Shown: positions 26,948 through 35,497, numbered from the stretch's first letter. The stretch is DNA of 64,000 nt from Flavobacterium sp. W4I14 (GCA_030817875.1 JAUSZU010000001.1:5952001-6016000), one strand, 5' to 3'. Made by a program: numbers and translations. The notes: generated by a model not told the origin, from the sequence alone.

Positions 26948-27604
26948 ATGTGCGCAAAAACAATAGATACGAAGGATATAACATACGATAGCCTGTTACA
27001 AGGCAATAAGGACTGGGTTAAAGATACAATTGATAGTGATCCTGCCTTTTTTGATAAACTGTCTGAAGGTCAGAGCCCACCAGTATTGTGGATTGGTTGT
27101 TCTGACAGCCGTGTGCCTGCAAACCAGATCACGAACACCAGACCAGGCGATATTTTTGTACACAGAAATATTGCCAATGTGGTAGTGCATACGGATATGA
27201 ATTTACTTTCAGTACTGGATTATTCTATTAATGTATTAAAGGTTAAACATGTAATTGTTTGTGGCCATTATGGCTGCGGTGGCGTGAAAGCTGCATTAGG
27301 CAATAAACAGGTTGGAATTATTGATAACTGGTTGAGAAATATCCGCGATGTATACCGTACGCACGAACGTGAAATGGCGACAATCAAAGATCCCGATCAG
27401 CGTTTTGACCGCTTAGTTGAATTAAATGCCATTGAGGGCGCAGCAAATGTAACCAATACATCAATTGTACAAAGCGCCTGGGCCAATGGTCAGGAGTTAG
27501 CAGTACATGCATGGGTTTATAGTTTAAAAACAGGAATCATCAAAGATCTAAAAGTAACCTGTACTTGTCTTGATGATGTTGCCCCTGCGTTTAAAGTAGG
27601 ATAA
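26948..27604 (+). CDS. Beta-class carbonic anhydrase
   Basis: A 218-residue enzyme interconverting CO2 and bicarbonate. The zinc ligands are Cys51 and Asp53-Arg55 dyad in GCSDSRVPA and His107/Cys110 in GHYGCGG. Length and motifs fit the bacterial Can type. It lies 2 bases behind the SulP gene, and together they form a bicarbonate supply unit, probably for carboxylases. A strong terminator follows. Confidence 0.95.
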   Translation: MCAKTIDTKDITYDSLLQGNKDWVKDTIDSDPAFFDKLSEGQSPPVLWIGCSDSRVPANQITNTRPGDIFVHRNIANVVVHTDMNLLSVLDYSINVLKVKHVIVCGHYGCGGVKAALGNKQVGIIDNWLRNIRDVYRTHEREMATIKDPDQRFDRLVELNAIEGAANVTNTSIVQSAWANGQELAVHAWVYSLKTGIIKDLKVTCTCLDDVAPAFKVG

Positions 27605-27605
27605 A

Positions 27606-27629
27606 AGCACATAATAAGTGCTATTTTTT
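27606..27629 (+). terminator. First terminator after carbonic anhydrase
   Basis: AGCAC (27606-27610) pairs with GTGCT (27618-27622), followed by a T run to 27629. The stop codon is directly upstream. Confidence 0.65.
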
Positions 27630-27640
27630 AGTTGTTAGGT

Positions 27641-27670
27641 AAAGCTCCCGATTTTACATCGGGGGCTTTT
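27641..27670. terminator. Bidirectional terminator between convergent genes
   Basis: AAAGCTCCCGAT (27641-27652) pairs with ATCGGGGGCTTT (27658-27669) with one G-U pair. T runs are present on both sides. It separates the carbonic anhydrase operon from the minus-strand gene whose stop lies at its edge. Confidence 0.85.
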
Positions 27671-27929
27671 ATTTTTCTGTGGTATTGGGCATATTTCCTG
27701 CTTCTCCCTTATTACCTTTTTCGGCATCTGTTCTTGCTTCTTCCGAACCAAAATCGCCCATTCCGAAATCTCTCCCGAGGTTACCCGCTTCAGTTTCAAC
27801 ACTATTTTTCTTTTCGTTATCGTTGCTCCGGTGGCGCGGCACCTGCTGATCGGGCATATTTGTTTTATCGGCGCCGTTATCAGCATTTTTATTGCCCAGA
27901 TTTTTGTTGTTATCTTTTTTGTTTTCCAT
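27669..27929 (-). CDS. Small hydrophilic, probably disordered protein
   Basis: An 86-residue protein almost without hydrophobic residues, rich in Asn, Lys, Glu, Gly and Asp (MENKKDNNKNLGNKNADNG at the start). The composition resembles stress-related hydrophilins, but no family motif was seen. The stop codon falls inside the bidirectional terminator. A 99-codon frame on the opposite strand covers the same bases, but its Phe/Tyr/Arg-rich translation looks like a shadow. Confidence 0.6.
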   Translation of the reverse strand: MENKKDNNKNLGNKNADNGADKTNMPDQQVPRHRSNDNEKKNSVETEAGNLGRDFGMGDFGSEEARTDAEKGNKGEAGNMPNTTEK

Positions 27930-28040
27930 GATCTTCTTTTAAGCTATTTATATAGAACAGCATAAAAGAAGATTGGTTTTACATCTTTAAATGGTATTGT
28001 ATAATCGAGTTGATGAGGGAAATCGATCAACCGATCTGTT

Positions 28041-29549
28041 TTATTTGGTTTTCGCTTCTTCGTTACTTAATAAAGATTCCAATTCTTTCACCTTTTCCGG
28101 ATATTTTAGTGCAAGGTTGTTCTTTTCACCCAAATCATCATTTAAGTTATACAGTTGTACTGTAGGCAGGTTTCCACTATCGGTGTGGGTAAGCTTATAA
28201 AAAGCTTCTCCTTTTGATGGCCTGATATATTTCCAGTTATCTTTAATAATTGCAAGTTGATTACTCTGTTCAACAAAGAAATCACGGCCTTTTTGGTCTT
28301 TTCCGGTAAAAGCATCCCACACATTTTTACTGTCAATGGCGTTTTTGCTTTCTACATTGAAAAAGTTGGCAAACGAGGCCAAAAAATCAATTTGCGATAC
28401 TAAGGCCCCAGAAATACCAGGTTTGATTTTTGCTGGCCACGAAATAATAAAAGGTTCGCGTGTGCCGCCTTCTAAAATGCTGTATTTGCCTCCGCGTAAA
28501 CTACCAGCAGGTGTATGGCCGTTTAATTTTTCGAAACCTTGATCTTCGTAGCCATCCATAATTACAGGACCATTATCGCTGCTGAAAATGATCATTGTAT
28601 TTTTATCAAGGCCCAGGTATTTTAGTTGTTTTGTTATTTCGCCAACCGCCCAATCGAGTTGTAAAATTACATCACCGCGATTTCCCAATTCACTTTTCCC
28701 CTTAAACATGGTGGCCGATAAACGTGGTACATGCGGTTCTGTTAACGCATAGTACAGGAAAAAAGGCTCTTGTTTATGGTCTTCGATAAAATTCTTCGCT
28801 TTGGTTAAAAAGGTAAACGGAATTTCCTCATCAGTCCAGCGGGCAAGTTTGCCTCCCTGCATATAACCAATACGACCAATACCGTTTACAATGGTTTGGT
28901 TATGCCCATGATTAGCTTCAGCAGGCATTTTTAACAGTTCTGGATGGTCTTTCCCTGTTGGATCGGCACCAACTGGATTTTTATAATCAACTGTAATCGG
29001 ATCTTTAGGATCTAAACCTACAACCAATTGATTTTCCATAAAAACGGTTGGAACCCTATCGGCCGTTGCCGGGAAAATAAAAGAATAATCAAAACCTACT
29101 TCTTTTGGCCCCGGCTTTACATCTTTATTCCAGTCTTTTTCTATTGCATTGCCCAAGCCTAAGTGCCATTTGCCAACAAGACCTGTTTTATAACCAGCTT
29201 GCTGAAAAATTGAAGGCAGAGAACTATTATCTGTTGGGATAATCAATGCAGCATCGCCAGGCAAAACACCTGTTCCTTTTTTACGCCATGCATATCTTCC
29301 CGTCATTAGGGAATAGCGTGAAGGCGTACAGGTAGATGCGGTTGCGTGACCATTGGTAAACCGCAGCCCTTGCTTTGCCAATGCGTCAATATTTGGGGTT
29401 TTTATTTTTTTTGCGCCGTAACAACTGAGGTCGCCATAACCCAAATCGTCTGCATAGATGATAATTACGTTCGGTTTCTTTTGTGCTGTGGCGTAAAAGT
29501 TAAAGCTGGCGAGGCCAATAATGAGGGATAATAAAAATTTGTGGTTCAT
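28041..29549 (-). CDS. Secreted sulfatase (arylsulfatase family)
   Basis: A 502-residue protein. The start at 29549 gives a signal peptide (MNHKFLLSLIIGLASFNFYA followed by TAQ); the frame is open 33 bases further upstream. The metal-binding YADDLGYGDLSCYG is followed by the formylglycine motif CTPSR with Cys74, and the HWxLG segment appears as GKWHLGLG. The second metal site is FSSDNGPV. Family S1 sulfatases release sulfate from glycans or aryl sulfates in the periplasm and need an anaerobic or FGE-type maturase, not present here. It is not in a recognisable polysaccharide locus, so the substrate is open. Confidence 0.92.
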   Translation of the reverse strand: MNHKFLLSLIIGLASFNFYATAQKKPNVIIIYADDLGYGDLSCYGAKKIKTPNIDALAKQGLRFTNGHATASTCTPSRYSLMTGRYAWRKKGTGVLPGDAALIIPTDNSSLPSIFQQAGYKTGLVGKWHLGLGNAIEKDWNKDVKPGPKEVGFDYSFIFPATADRVPTVFMENQLVVGLDPKDPITVDYKNPVGADPTGKDHPELLKMPAEANHGHNQTIVNGIGRIGYMQGGKLARWTDEEIPFTFLTKAKNFIEDHKQEPFFLYYALTEPHVPRLSATMFKGKSELGNRGDVILQLDWAVGEITKQLKYLGLDKNTMIIFSSDNGPVIMDGYEDQGFEKLNGHTPAGSLRGGKYSILEGGTREPFIISWPAKIKPGISGALVSQIDFLASFANFFNVESKNAIDSKNVWDAFTGKDQKGRDFFVEQSNQLAIIKDNWKYIRPSKGEAFYKLTHTDSGNLPTVQLYNLNDDLGEKNNLALKYPEKVKELESLLSNEEAKTK

Positions 29550-29590
29550 GGTTAGAAAAGATGTTGATGTTTTTAAAATCAATGCAATCG

Positions 29591-29608
29591 TCCTCGTTAT
29601 AACGAGGA
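29591..29608. repeat. 18-bp perfect palindrome upstream of the sulfatase
   Basis: TCCTCGTTATAACGAGGA is perfectly self-complementary and lies 42 bases upstream of the sulfatase start. A related but imperfect element (GCTCGTTTCCAAACGAGTGC) lies at about 48025-48045, so it may be an interspersed repeat rather than an operator. Confidence 0.5.
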
Positions 29609-29724
29609 TGCACGAGAGTCACATTTTTAATGTGGAATATAAGTTAAGTGATATAATCGCTTTTCTCCGTATCCTCGTTGTTCCATAGGAATCACTTTGT
29701 GACAAACGGGGACTATATTTGCAT

Positions 29725-29756
29725 AAAAAAGGCCAAACAATGATGTCTGGCCTTTA
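29725..29756 (-). terminator. Terminator of pruA
   Basis: AAAGGCCA (29728-29735) pairs with TGGCCTTT (29748-29755). On the minus strand the hairpin is followed by T residues, 15 bases after the pruA stop. Confidence 0.85.
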
Positions 29757-29770
29757 TATATATTGTGCTA

Positions 29771-31405
29771 TTAATCTTCTGCTAAGAATGGGTAACGGTA
29801 GTCAGTTGGCGATTCGAAAACCTCTTTAATGGTACGAGGAGAGACCCAACGCAATAAATTGATCATTGAGCCTGCTTTATCATTTGTACCTGAGCCTCTT
29901 GCGCCGCCAAATGGCTGCTGGCCTACAACAGCGCCTGTACACTTATCATTGATGTAAAAGTTACCGGCCGAATTGCGTAGCGCATGACTTGCTTTTTCAA
30001 TTGCATATCTATCTTGTGCAATTAGAGCGCCAGTTAGTGCATAAGGCGAGGTCGTGTCAATCACTTCTAAAATCTGATCGAAGTCTTTATCTGCGTAAAT
30101 ATAAACCGTTAAAACAGGGCCGAACAACTCTTCGCACATGGTTGTATATTTCGGGTCATCAACTACTAAAACTGTTGGTTCGATGAAATAACCTTTACGT
30201 TTATCATAGTTACCACCAGCAATAATTTCTACACCTTTATCTTTTTTAGCCTGATCGATATATTTTGCTAATTTATCGAAAGAGCGCTCATCAATAACGG
30301 CATTAATAAAGTTGCCAAAATCTTCTGTTCCGCCCATTTTAAAGCTGGCAAGATCAGTTAACATCTGCTCTTTAATTTCTGGCCAAAGGCTTTCTGCAAT
30401 ATAAACACGACTAGCCGCTGAACATTTTTGTCCCTGGTATTCGAAAGCACCACGAACAATTGCTGTACTTGCTGCTTTTGTTTGTGCAGATGGGTGAACC
30501 AGGATAAAATCTTTACCGCCGGTTTCCCCAACAATACGTGGATATGATTTGTATTTGTGGATGTTTGTTCCAATTGTTTTCCAGATTTCCTGAAAAACTT
30601 TTGTTGAGCCTGTAAAGTGGATACCTGCAAAATCAGGGTGGTTAAAAATCACTTCCCCAGTTTCAGGTCCATCAGCATATACCAAGTTAATTACGCCATC
30701 AGGCACACCTGCTTCACGGAAAATTTCCATTAAAAGGTTAGCTGCGTAAACTTGGGTATCGGCTGGTTTCCAAACCACAACATTACCCATCATAGCTGCC
30801 GATGCTGGTAAATTAGCAGCAATTGCAGTAAAGTTAAAAGGAGTAAGGGCGAAAACAAAGCCTTCTAACGGGCGTTGTTCAACACGGTTCCAGCTTCCAC
30901 GAGGAGAAACAGGAGGTTGTTGTTTGTAAATATCTACCATGTAGCTTACGTTAAAACGTAAGAAATCGATAAGCTCACATGCTGCATCAATTTCAGCCTG
31001 GTAAGCATTTTTGCTTTGGCCTAGCATGGTTGCAGCATTTAATTTATAACGATATTTACCTGCAATTAGGTCGGCAGCTTTTAAGAAAATTGCAGCGCGG
31101 TGTTCCCAGGCTAGGTTTTCCCAATCTTCTTTTGCCGCTAAAGCAGCATCAATAGCTTGTGTAATGTGAGTTTTGTCGCCAATGCTAAATTGAGCTAAAA
31201 TATGTTGGTGATCGTGTGGTGGAACAACTTTCCCCTTTTTTTGGGTATGAACTTGTTTGCCACCAATATACATCGGGATGTCTTGTTGGTGTGAGCGTGC
31301 CTCTGCAAGTGCTTCTTTTAAAAGTGCACGTTCTTTACTGCCTGGGCCATAATTTAATATAGGTTCGTTTACCGGAGTGGGTACGTTAAAAAATCCTTTA
31401 AGCAT
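29771..31405 (-). CDS. pruA: L-glutamate gamma-semialdehyde dehydrogenase (P5C dehydrogenase)
   Basis: A 544-residue aldehyde dehydrogenase that oxidises P5C/glutamate semialdehyde to glutamate with NAD+, the second step of proline catabolism. Motifs are the NAD-binding FTGSTKVF, the catalytic Glu in VGETGGKD, the catalytic Cys in EYQGQKCSAASRVYI, and the C-terminal QPFGGARGSGTNDKAG typical of the single-function P5CDH type. Proline dehydrogenase is not adjacent, so the pathway genes are split, as is usual in Bacteroidota. Confidence 0.95.
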   Translation of the reverse strand: MLKGFFNVPTPVNEPILNYGPGSKERALLKEALAEARSHQQDIPMYIGGKQVHTQKKGKVVPPHDHQHILAQFSIGDKTHITQAIDAALAAKEDWENLAWEHRAAIFLKAADLIAGKYRYKLNAATMLGQSKNAYQAEIDAACELIDFLRFNVSYMVDIYKQQPPVSPRGSWNRVEQRPLEGFVFALTPFNFTAIAANLPASAAMMGNVVVWKPADTQVYAANLLMEIFREAGVPDGVINLVYADGPETGEVIFNHPDFAGIHFTGSTKVFQEIWKTIGTNIHKYKSYPRIVGETGGKDFILVHPSAQTKAASTAIVRGAFEYQGQKCSAASRVYIAESLWPEIKEQMLTDLASFKMGGTEDFGNFINAVIDERSFDKLAKYIDQAKKDKGVEIIAGGNYDKRKGYFIEPTVLVVDDPKYTTMCEELFGPVLTVYIYADKDFDQILEVIDTTSPYALTGALIAQDRYAIEKASHALRNSAGNFYINDKCTGAVVGQQPFGGARGSGTNDKAGSMINLLRWVSPRTIKEVFESPTDYRYPFLAED

Positions 31406-31590
31406 ATTTTATTTTTTATGATTTGGACAAAGATAACGCTTTTTGGGGTAGGCAATTCTATTATTCTGTAAAGAAAATAGAGCAAACGTTTGACTGGAAT
31501 AGTCAGAGATAAAAGTCTGGAGACCCAAGCAGATGGGCAGGTAATTTTAAAGAAGTTGTGGTTAAAATCTAGGTATTTTGGATAAGGAAA

Positions 31591-31631
31591 GTTGACAACT
31601 TTACTAGCAAGGTGACAAGAAAGTTGTCAAC
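31591..31631 (-). terminator. 12-bp perfect hairpin at the end of the LytTR operon
   Basis: GTTGACAACTTT (31591-31602) is exactly complementary to AAAGTTGTCAAC (31620-31631), 17 bases apart and 5 bases beyond the LytTR stop. It has only a weak T-rich tail (TTTCCTT) on the minus strand. A third TGACAA word sits in the loop. It is a candidate terminator or 3' stabilising hairpin. Confidence 0.6.
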
Positions 31632-31636
31632 CCTGG

Positions 31637-32362
31637 TTACAAAAGCAGCTTTTGCTTCATCATGTCTAAAAAATCTTTACGGTAAGTTTCTCCTATCAAT
31701 ATTTCTGCAGAAATACCTTTTAAAATAATCCTGTTTCCATCAATGGAGGTGATTTTATTAAGCGCCACTATAAACGATTTTTGCACGCGGACAAATTGTG
31801 CCTTAGGCAATCTTTCCTCTACATCTTTCATGGTTAGCAGTGCAAGCGTTCTAATCCCATTATGGTGAAAAGCAATGTAATTTTTCATGCCTTCAATAAA
31901 ATCAATTTCGGCAATATTAATTTTCAGCATTTTACCTTTAGCCTCTGTTTTAACCATAAAATAATCATCATCCTGCTGGTTCAAGGGGGTATGAACTTTT
32001 TTAGTGTTAATGATTTTTTGAGCCTTGTTTATGGCTTGTAAAAAACGGGGCAGGGGGATAGGTTTAACTAAATAATCAACCACATCAAGATCAAAACCGG
32101 CAGTGGCAAACTCTTTATAGGCAGTAGTAAGTATCACCTGTACATCTTTGTTGTTCATCGTTTGGATGAAATCAATGCCCGATATCTCTGGCATATGAAT
32201 ATCTAAAAAAATGAGATCTACCGGATTGCTGCTTAAAAAACTCAGGGCATCAATCGGATTGGTAAATGTTGCGGAGATCTGTATTGCGGCAACAGATTTT
32301 AAGTAATGTTGTATTACTTCAATGGCATGGTCTTCGTCATCAACAATAATGCAGTTAATCAT
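31637..32362 (-). CDS. LytTR family response regulator
   Basis: A 241-residue regulator with a receiver domain (IIVDDEDHAIEVIQHYL, phosphoacceptor D54 in FLDIHMPE, conserved Lys in YLVKPIPL) and a C-terminal LytTR DNA-binding domain (FIEGMKNYIAFH, VRVQKSFIVALNKI, IGETYRKDF). Its start overlaps the LytS-like kinase stop by 4 bases. LytTR regulators such as PlnC, AgrA and ComE control bacteriocin and quorum circuits. In this locus the likely targets are the promoters carrying the shared 20-bp motif at 35201, 35522 and 37561. Confidence 0.95.
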   Translation of the reverse strand: MINCIIVDDEDHAIEVIQHYLKSVAAIQISATFTNPIDALSFLSSNPVDLIFLDIHMPEISGIDFIQTMNNKDVQVILTTAYKEFATAGFDLDVVDYLVKPIPLPRFLQAINKAQKIINTKKVHTPLNQQDDDYFMVKTEAKGKMLKINIAEIDFIEGMKNYIAFHHNGIRTLALLTMKDVEERLPKAQFVRVQKSFIVALNKITSIDGNRIILKGISAEILIGETYRKDFLDMMKQKLLL

Positions 32363-33486
32363 GAGGCGTATGGTTGAGGTTTTTGTGGTAACTTGAAGTG
32401 TTCTAAAAAGCCTAAGTTATCAAATGAACTTGGTTTTTCTTGGTGATCGGTAACCTTATTGTAAGGCAAAGTTAATTCGAGGCTGTAATCAATCTCTGTT
32501 TCATTAATGTTTAATACAACCCCTTTTTTGTAATGATTTGCGAGTCTTTTCCTTATGTTTTCCATACCTATACCACTCGAAAGTTCTTTAGGGCCTTTTT
32601 TCTTCTTGTTCCAAGTGCTTAAATAGATATGATGGTCGATTTCGTTAATACTTAAAGCTATTTTAACAGGATGCAAATTATCTGTACAATTGCCATGTTT
32701 TAAGATATTCTCTACAATAGTAATTAGAATTAATGGAATCAGTCTTACATTGTCAGTACTTCCATTCACACTAAAATCGATCTGCAACTTGTTATTGAAA
32801 CGAAGCTGATTTATTTTGATTACATTTTTAATATGCTCAATTTCCTCATCTATTAAGGTCATGCGGTCATCTTTTTCCATTTCTAGGGAATAGCGCATGA
32901 TTTTACTAAGGGTCATAATGCCATCGGCAAGCTCTTGAGATAAGGGTAAAGACTTTGCGAAAAAGAAATTAAGTGTGTTGTTTAAAAAGTGAGGATTAAT
33001 CTGTGCACGGAGAAAGGCATATTCTGCTTCATGTTTTTCTTTTTCGATGAGGCGGAGTTTTCGTTCGCGTTTAATTCCTTCAGAGGCAAAATGGTAGCCA
33101 ATACCTATAATTGAATACCGAATAAAAACCAAAAGTACAGCTGCCCCATAATTTATGAAATTGAATGGGGCTGGAGTTGATCCATTCGCATTAACATATG
33201 GTCTAATATGATAAGTCGTAGTATACCATAGGAGGTAAGAGAAAGCGAAAACAATAGTGATTCCTAAGAACAAGGAAAATGGCTTTAGGGGGTTGGTATA
33301 TTTTCTACATGCTAAAATGCATAAATAAACAGTACAAATATTCGGAATTTGAAAGATAAAAATGTCCCCAATATTGAAAATATAGCTTTTCGGATCTTGA
33401 GCGTACGTCAAAATATTATTTAGTAATATATAAATCACCCAAAATATTAAGTGATATGTAACTACTCTATATTTATGCTTTATCAT
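32359..33486 (-). CDS. LytS-type sensor histidine kinase
   Basis: A 375-residue membrane kinase. About four membrane helices occupy residues 5-145 and would sense an external signal. The His_kinase domain shows LRAQINPHFLNNTLNFF with the phospho-His, an N box (ITIVENILKHGN) and a G box (SSGIGMENIRKRL). It is the usual partner of LytTR regulators. It overlaps the S41 peptidase stop by one base and the regulator by four, so kinase, regulator, peptidase and the 58-aa peptide form one operon. A peptide signal is inferred from this order. Confidence 0.94.
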   Translation of the reverse strand: MIKHKYRVVTYHLIFWVIYILLNNILTYAQDPKSYIFNIGDIFIFQIPNICTVYLCILACRKYTNPLKPFSLFLGITIVFAFSYLLWYTTTYHIRPYVNANGSTPAPFNFINYGAAVLLVFIRYSIIGIGYHFASEGIKRERKLRLIEKEKHEAEYAFLRAQINPHFLNNTLNFFFAKSLPLSQELADGIMTLSKIMRYSLEMEKDDRMTLIDEEIEHIKNVIKINQLRFNNKLQIDFSVNGSTDNVRLIPLILITIVENILKHGNCTDNLHPVKIALSINEIDHHIYLSTWNKKKKGPKELSSGIGMENIRKRLANHYKKGVVLNINETEIDYSLELTLPYNKVTDHQEKPSSFDNLGFLEHFKLPQKPQPYAS

Positions 33487-34907
33487 TAGTTACTTTTGTA
33501 GTTTTTTACATAGTTTACCCAATCAACTTCTTGATCAGGGATAATTACATTTGGAGCTATTCCTATGCCATCTAATGGTCGTTTTATGGCGTGTAATGAT
33601 TTTGCTACTGGATAAACAAGAGTGAAAAATCTGCAAGGAGGATGAGTGATTACCATTTCACCATAATCAACACTTCCAGCAGTATTTTGTCCATACAAAG
33701 TTACTTTTTTACTTTGTTCAGCTCTTAAAATAAAAAATTCGCCACTACTTGCCGTATTCCCGTTAATTAGAATTGAAACACGTTCGGGGTTTTTTAATGT
33801 TTTCGATAGCTTCAGAGTACTGGATTTATAGAGTGGGTAAAATTTATTTAAATTAGATCTCAATTTTTTTGCATTCTTTTTTAATTCTTTTCTTGAAGCT
33901 GCTGATGCATACGGATAATCTTTTTCATAACAATCACGAATATTGTCATCTGTGGCTAATACAATACCACCATCAATATGTATAGGGTTAGTATATAAAT
34001 AAGGAATTATTTTTTCAAAACAACCCGTTGTTCCTCCAGAATTATCGCGAACATCAATAATTAGATGTTTAGTATTAGCTAAATTATCTTTATTTCTCTC
34101 AATTAAACTATCTATTCTTGTTTTATACTTCGAATTGAAAGAAGGAAGTACAAGGAGAGTTGTTTGATTATCTAATTTTTTTAAACTAGACATTAAATTA
34201 GGCTCAGTGTAGATAGGAGGAGGTATAGTTTTCGCTTTTCTTTCGCCTCTTATCCATTTTCCCAAAAAACCAAAATCTAGTATGTCATTCTGTTTAATTA
34301 AAGCGGGGTAATTAACCGAGTGATCACCGCCGCTATAGTAAATAGTTTTATACTGATTGTCAGTCTTCGCGATTTTAAATTTTATTTGTTGCGGCATCCA
34401 TCGTATACTGTCTGCTTTGATCACAAAACCAATAAATTCAATATTTTTTTTGGTGTTATCTTTAACAATTCCAATTTCATACATCCCATAATTCCAAATT
34501 CCTTCTATACTATCTAGCGTTTTATTATTTTCTTGCAAATAAGATTTAAAACGCTTTTCTGTCCAAGTTGTTTTCTCTTCATTTGCAAAAAACATCTTCA
34601 CTGAATCAGGAGAAAGTTTGCCAAAATCCATACCAACATCAATGTGTTTGTCTTTAAAAAAACTGAGCCATTCTCTCATTAAGCTTAAACACTTGTAAGA
34701 ATTGGAGGTAGAGGCAACGTGCTGTAAACTGTCTGTAAATTTTTCAAATTGAAACTGGTTTGAAGGATTTACTTTATCAGGATAGCCAATATAATTTTTT
34801 TTGATTTTTTCTACCAAGAAGAGAAAGTTATCATTACAATTACAGTTTTGCGCTTTTAAAGCAAATGGAAAGACAAGTAAGAAAAAAAAAGGAACTATAT
34901 ATTTCAT
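33486..34907 (-). CDS. Secreted S41 family peptidase (tail-specific protease type)
   Basis: A 473-residue protein. The start at 34907 yields a signal peptide (MKYIVPFFFLLVFPFALKAQ); the frame is open 63 bases further. The S41 fold is visible: LIIDVRDNSGGTTGCFEKI, the nucleophile in LINGNTASSGEFFILRA, and GSVDYGEMVITHPPCRF beyond it. It cleaves C-terminal or internal sites in periplasmic proteins. It sits between a double-glycine peptide gene (55 bases upstream) and the LytS/LytTR pair. It may process or degrade the peptide signal, but this is inference from position. Confidence 0.9.
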   Translation of the reverse strand: MKYIVPFFFLLVFPFALKAQNCNCNDNFLFLVEKIKKNYIGYPDKVNPSNQFQFEKFTDSLQHVASTSNSYKCLSLMREWLSFFKDKHIDVGMDFGKLSPDSVKMFFANEEKTTWTEKRFKSYLQENNKTLDSIEGIWNYGMYEIGIVKDNTKKNIEFIGFVIKADSIRWMPQQIKFKIAKTDNQYKTIYYSGGDHSVNYPALIKQNDILDFGFLGKWIRGERKAKTIPPPIYTEPNLMSSLKKLDNQTTLLVLPSFNSKYKTRIDSLIERNKDNLANTKHLIIDVRDNSGGTTGCFEKIIPYLYTNPIHIDGGIVLATDDNIRDCYEKDYPYASAASRKELKKNAKKLRSNLNKFYPLYKSSTLKLSKTLKNPERVSILINGNTASSGEFFILRAEQSKKVTLYGQNTAGSVDYGEMVITHPPCRFFTLVYPVAKSLHAIKRPLDGIGIAPNVIIPDQEVDWVNYVKNYKSN

Positions 34908-34962
34908 CAATAATAGGATAATATTGCATGTTTTAATTTTAAACTGGTTGATAGCATAAATA

Positions 34963-35139
34963 CTAACCACTTAAGGTTTGATTATGTACTGTTTTATTTT
35001 CACAATCAGGTTGTCCTGATAGGTTACTAGTGGTGCCATCCCCTCCATAAATTTTCCTCATTTGCTCTTTCGTCAAATTGGTAAGGTTGTTTTTCTTAAA
35101 AACAAATAAAGTCTTTTTTTCTAATTTTTTGTTTTTCAT
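34963..35139 (-). CDS. 58-aa double-glycine leader peptide, candidate pheromone or bacteriocin
   Basis: Found by reading the strand directly; it is below usual length cut-offs. The leader is basic then hydrophobic with a GG site (KNNLTNLTKEQMRKIYGG, about residues 16-33), the consensus recognised by C39 peptidases. The predicted core is DGTTSNLSGQPDCENKTVHN plus QTLSG: 25 residues, one Cys, several Thr/Ser. It opens the operon of the S41 peptidase and the LytS/LytTR pair, 55 bases ahead of the peptidase. This mirrors plantaricin-type induction peptides, which precede their kinase genes. A Ser/Thr/Cys-rich core would also suit a lanthipeptide, but no LanB, LanC or LanM is nearby. Confidence 0.75.
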   Translation of the reverse strand: MKNKKLEKKTLFVFKKNNLTNLTKEQMRKIYGGDGTTSNLSGQPDCENKTVHNQTLSG

Positions 35140-35200
35140 AACTGTAATAATAGATAGTTAAATAAATGTGTTTAAAAGTGTTATTTCCGAATGCAATTGC

Positions 35201-35221
35201 CAAAAAATATACACCAAATGG
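35201..35221 (-). promoter_or_regulatory. Shared regulatory motif, copy C
   Basis: Read on the minus strand: CCATTTGGTGTATATTTTTT, 62 bases before the start of the 58-aa peptide gene. It matches copies A (35522) and B (37561) at about 17 of 20 positions. It likely overlaps the -33 region, the usual place for an activator. The best candidate protein is the LytTR regulator of the same operon. Confidence 0.7.
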
Positions 35222-35270
35222 CCTTTTGTCTGTATCAAACCAGTAGATAGTAGGGCTTAAATTGTGACTG

Positions 35271-35381
35271 TTATTTGGTTTTATACTTCTTTACAAAATC
35301 AATCCAGTCTATGACATTTGCAAGTATGGCTGCATCAGATTTAATCTTTTCATAGTTTTCAATTACAATTATAGTCGATTT
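35271..35381 (-). pseudogene. Relic of an S41 peptidase C-terminus
   Basis: A 36-codon open stretch without any start codon ends in DWIDFVKKYKTK and a stop. The last residues of the intact S41 peptidase at 33486-34907 are DWVNYVKNYKSN. The match, the same strand and the position just upstream suggest a decayed tail of a second S41 gene, left over from a duplication or rearrangement. Only the tail survives, so the identification is modest. Confidence 0.5.
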
Positions 35382-35399
35382 TTATCCTTAAAGGATAAA
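35381..35399. promoter_or_regulatory. 19-bp palindrome in the divergent regulatory region
   Basis: TTTATCCTT-A-AAGGATAAA is perfectly symmetric. It lies between the divergent peptide genes and could be an operator or a hairpin terminator of the relic transcript. Confidence 0.4.
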
Positions 35400-35497
35400 C
35401 TATTTTAAAATACATATTTGTCTTATCTTATGTGTAGGTAATGTAACATCTGGATTGGTGCCGGTTTGATTCAAATATTGACAATTTCAGCTATTAT

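Noticed and set aside
27632..27931. 99-codon plus-strand frame
   Set aside because: It covers the bidirectional terminator and the more protein-like minus-strand gene; its translation is Phe/Tyr-rich shadow.
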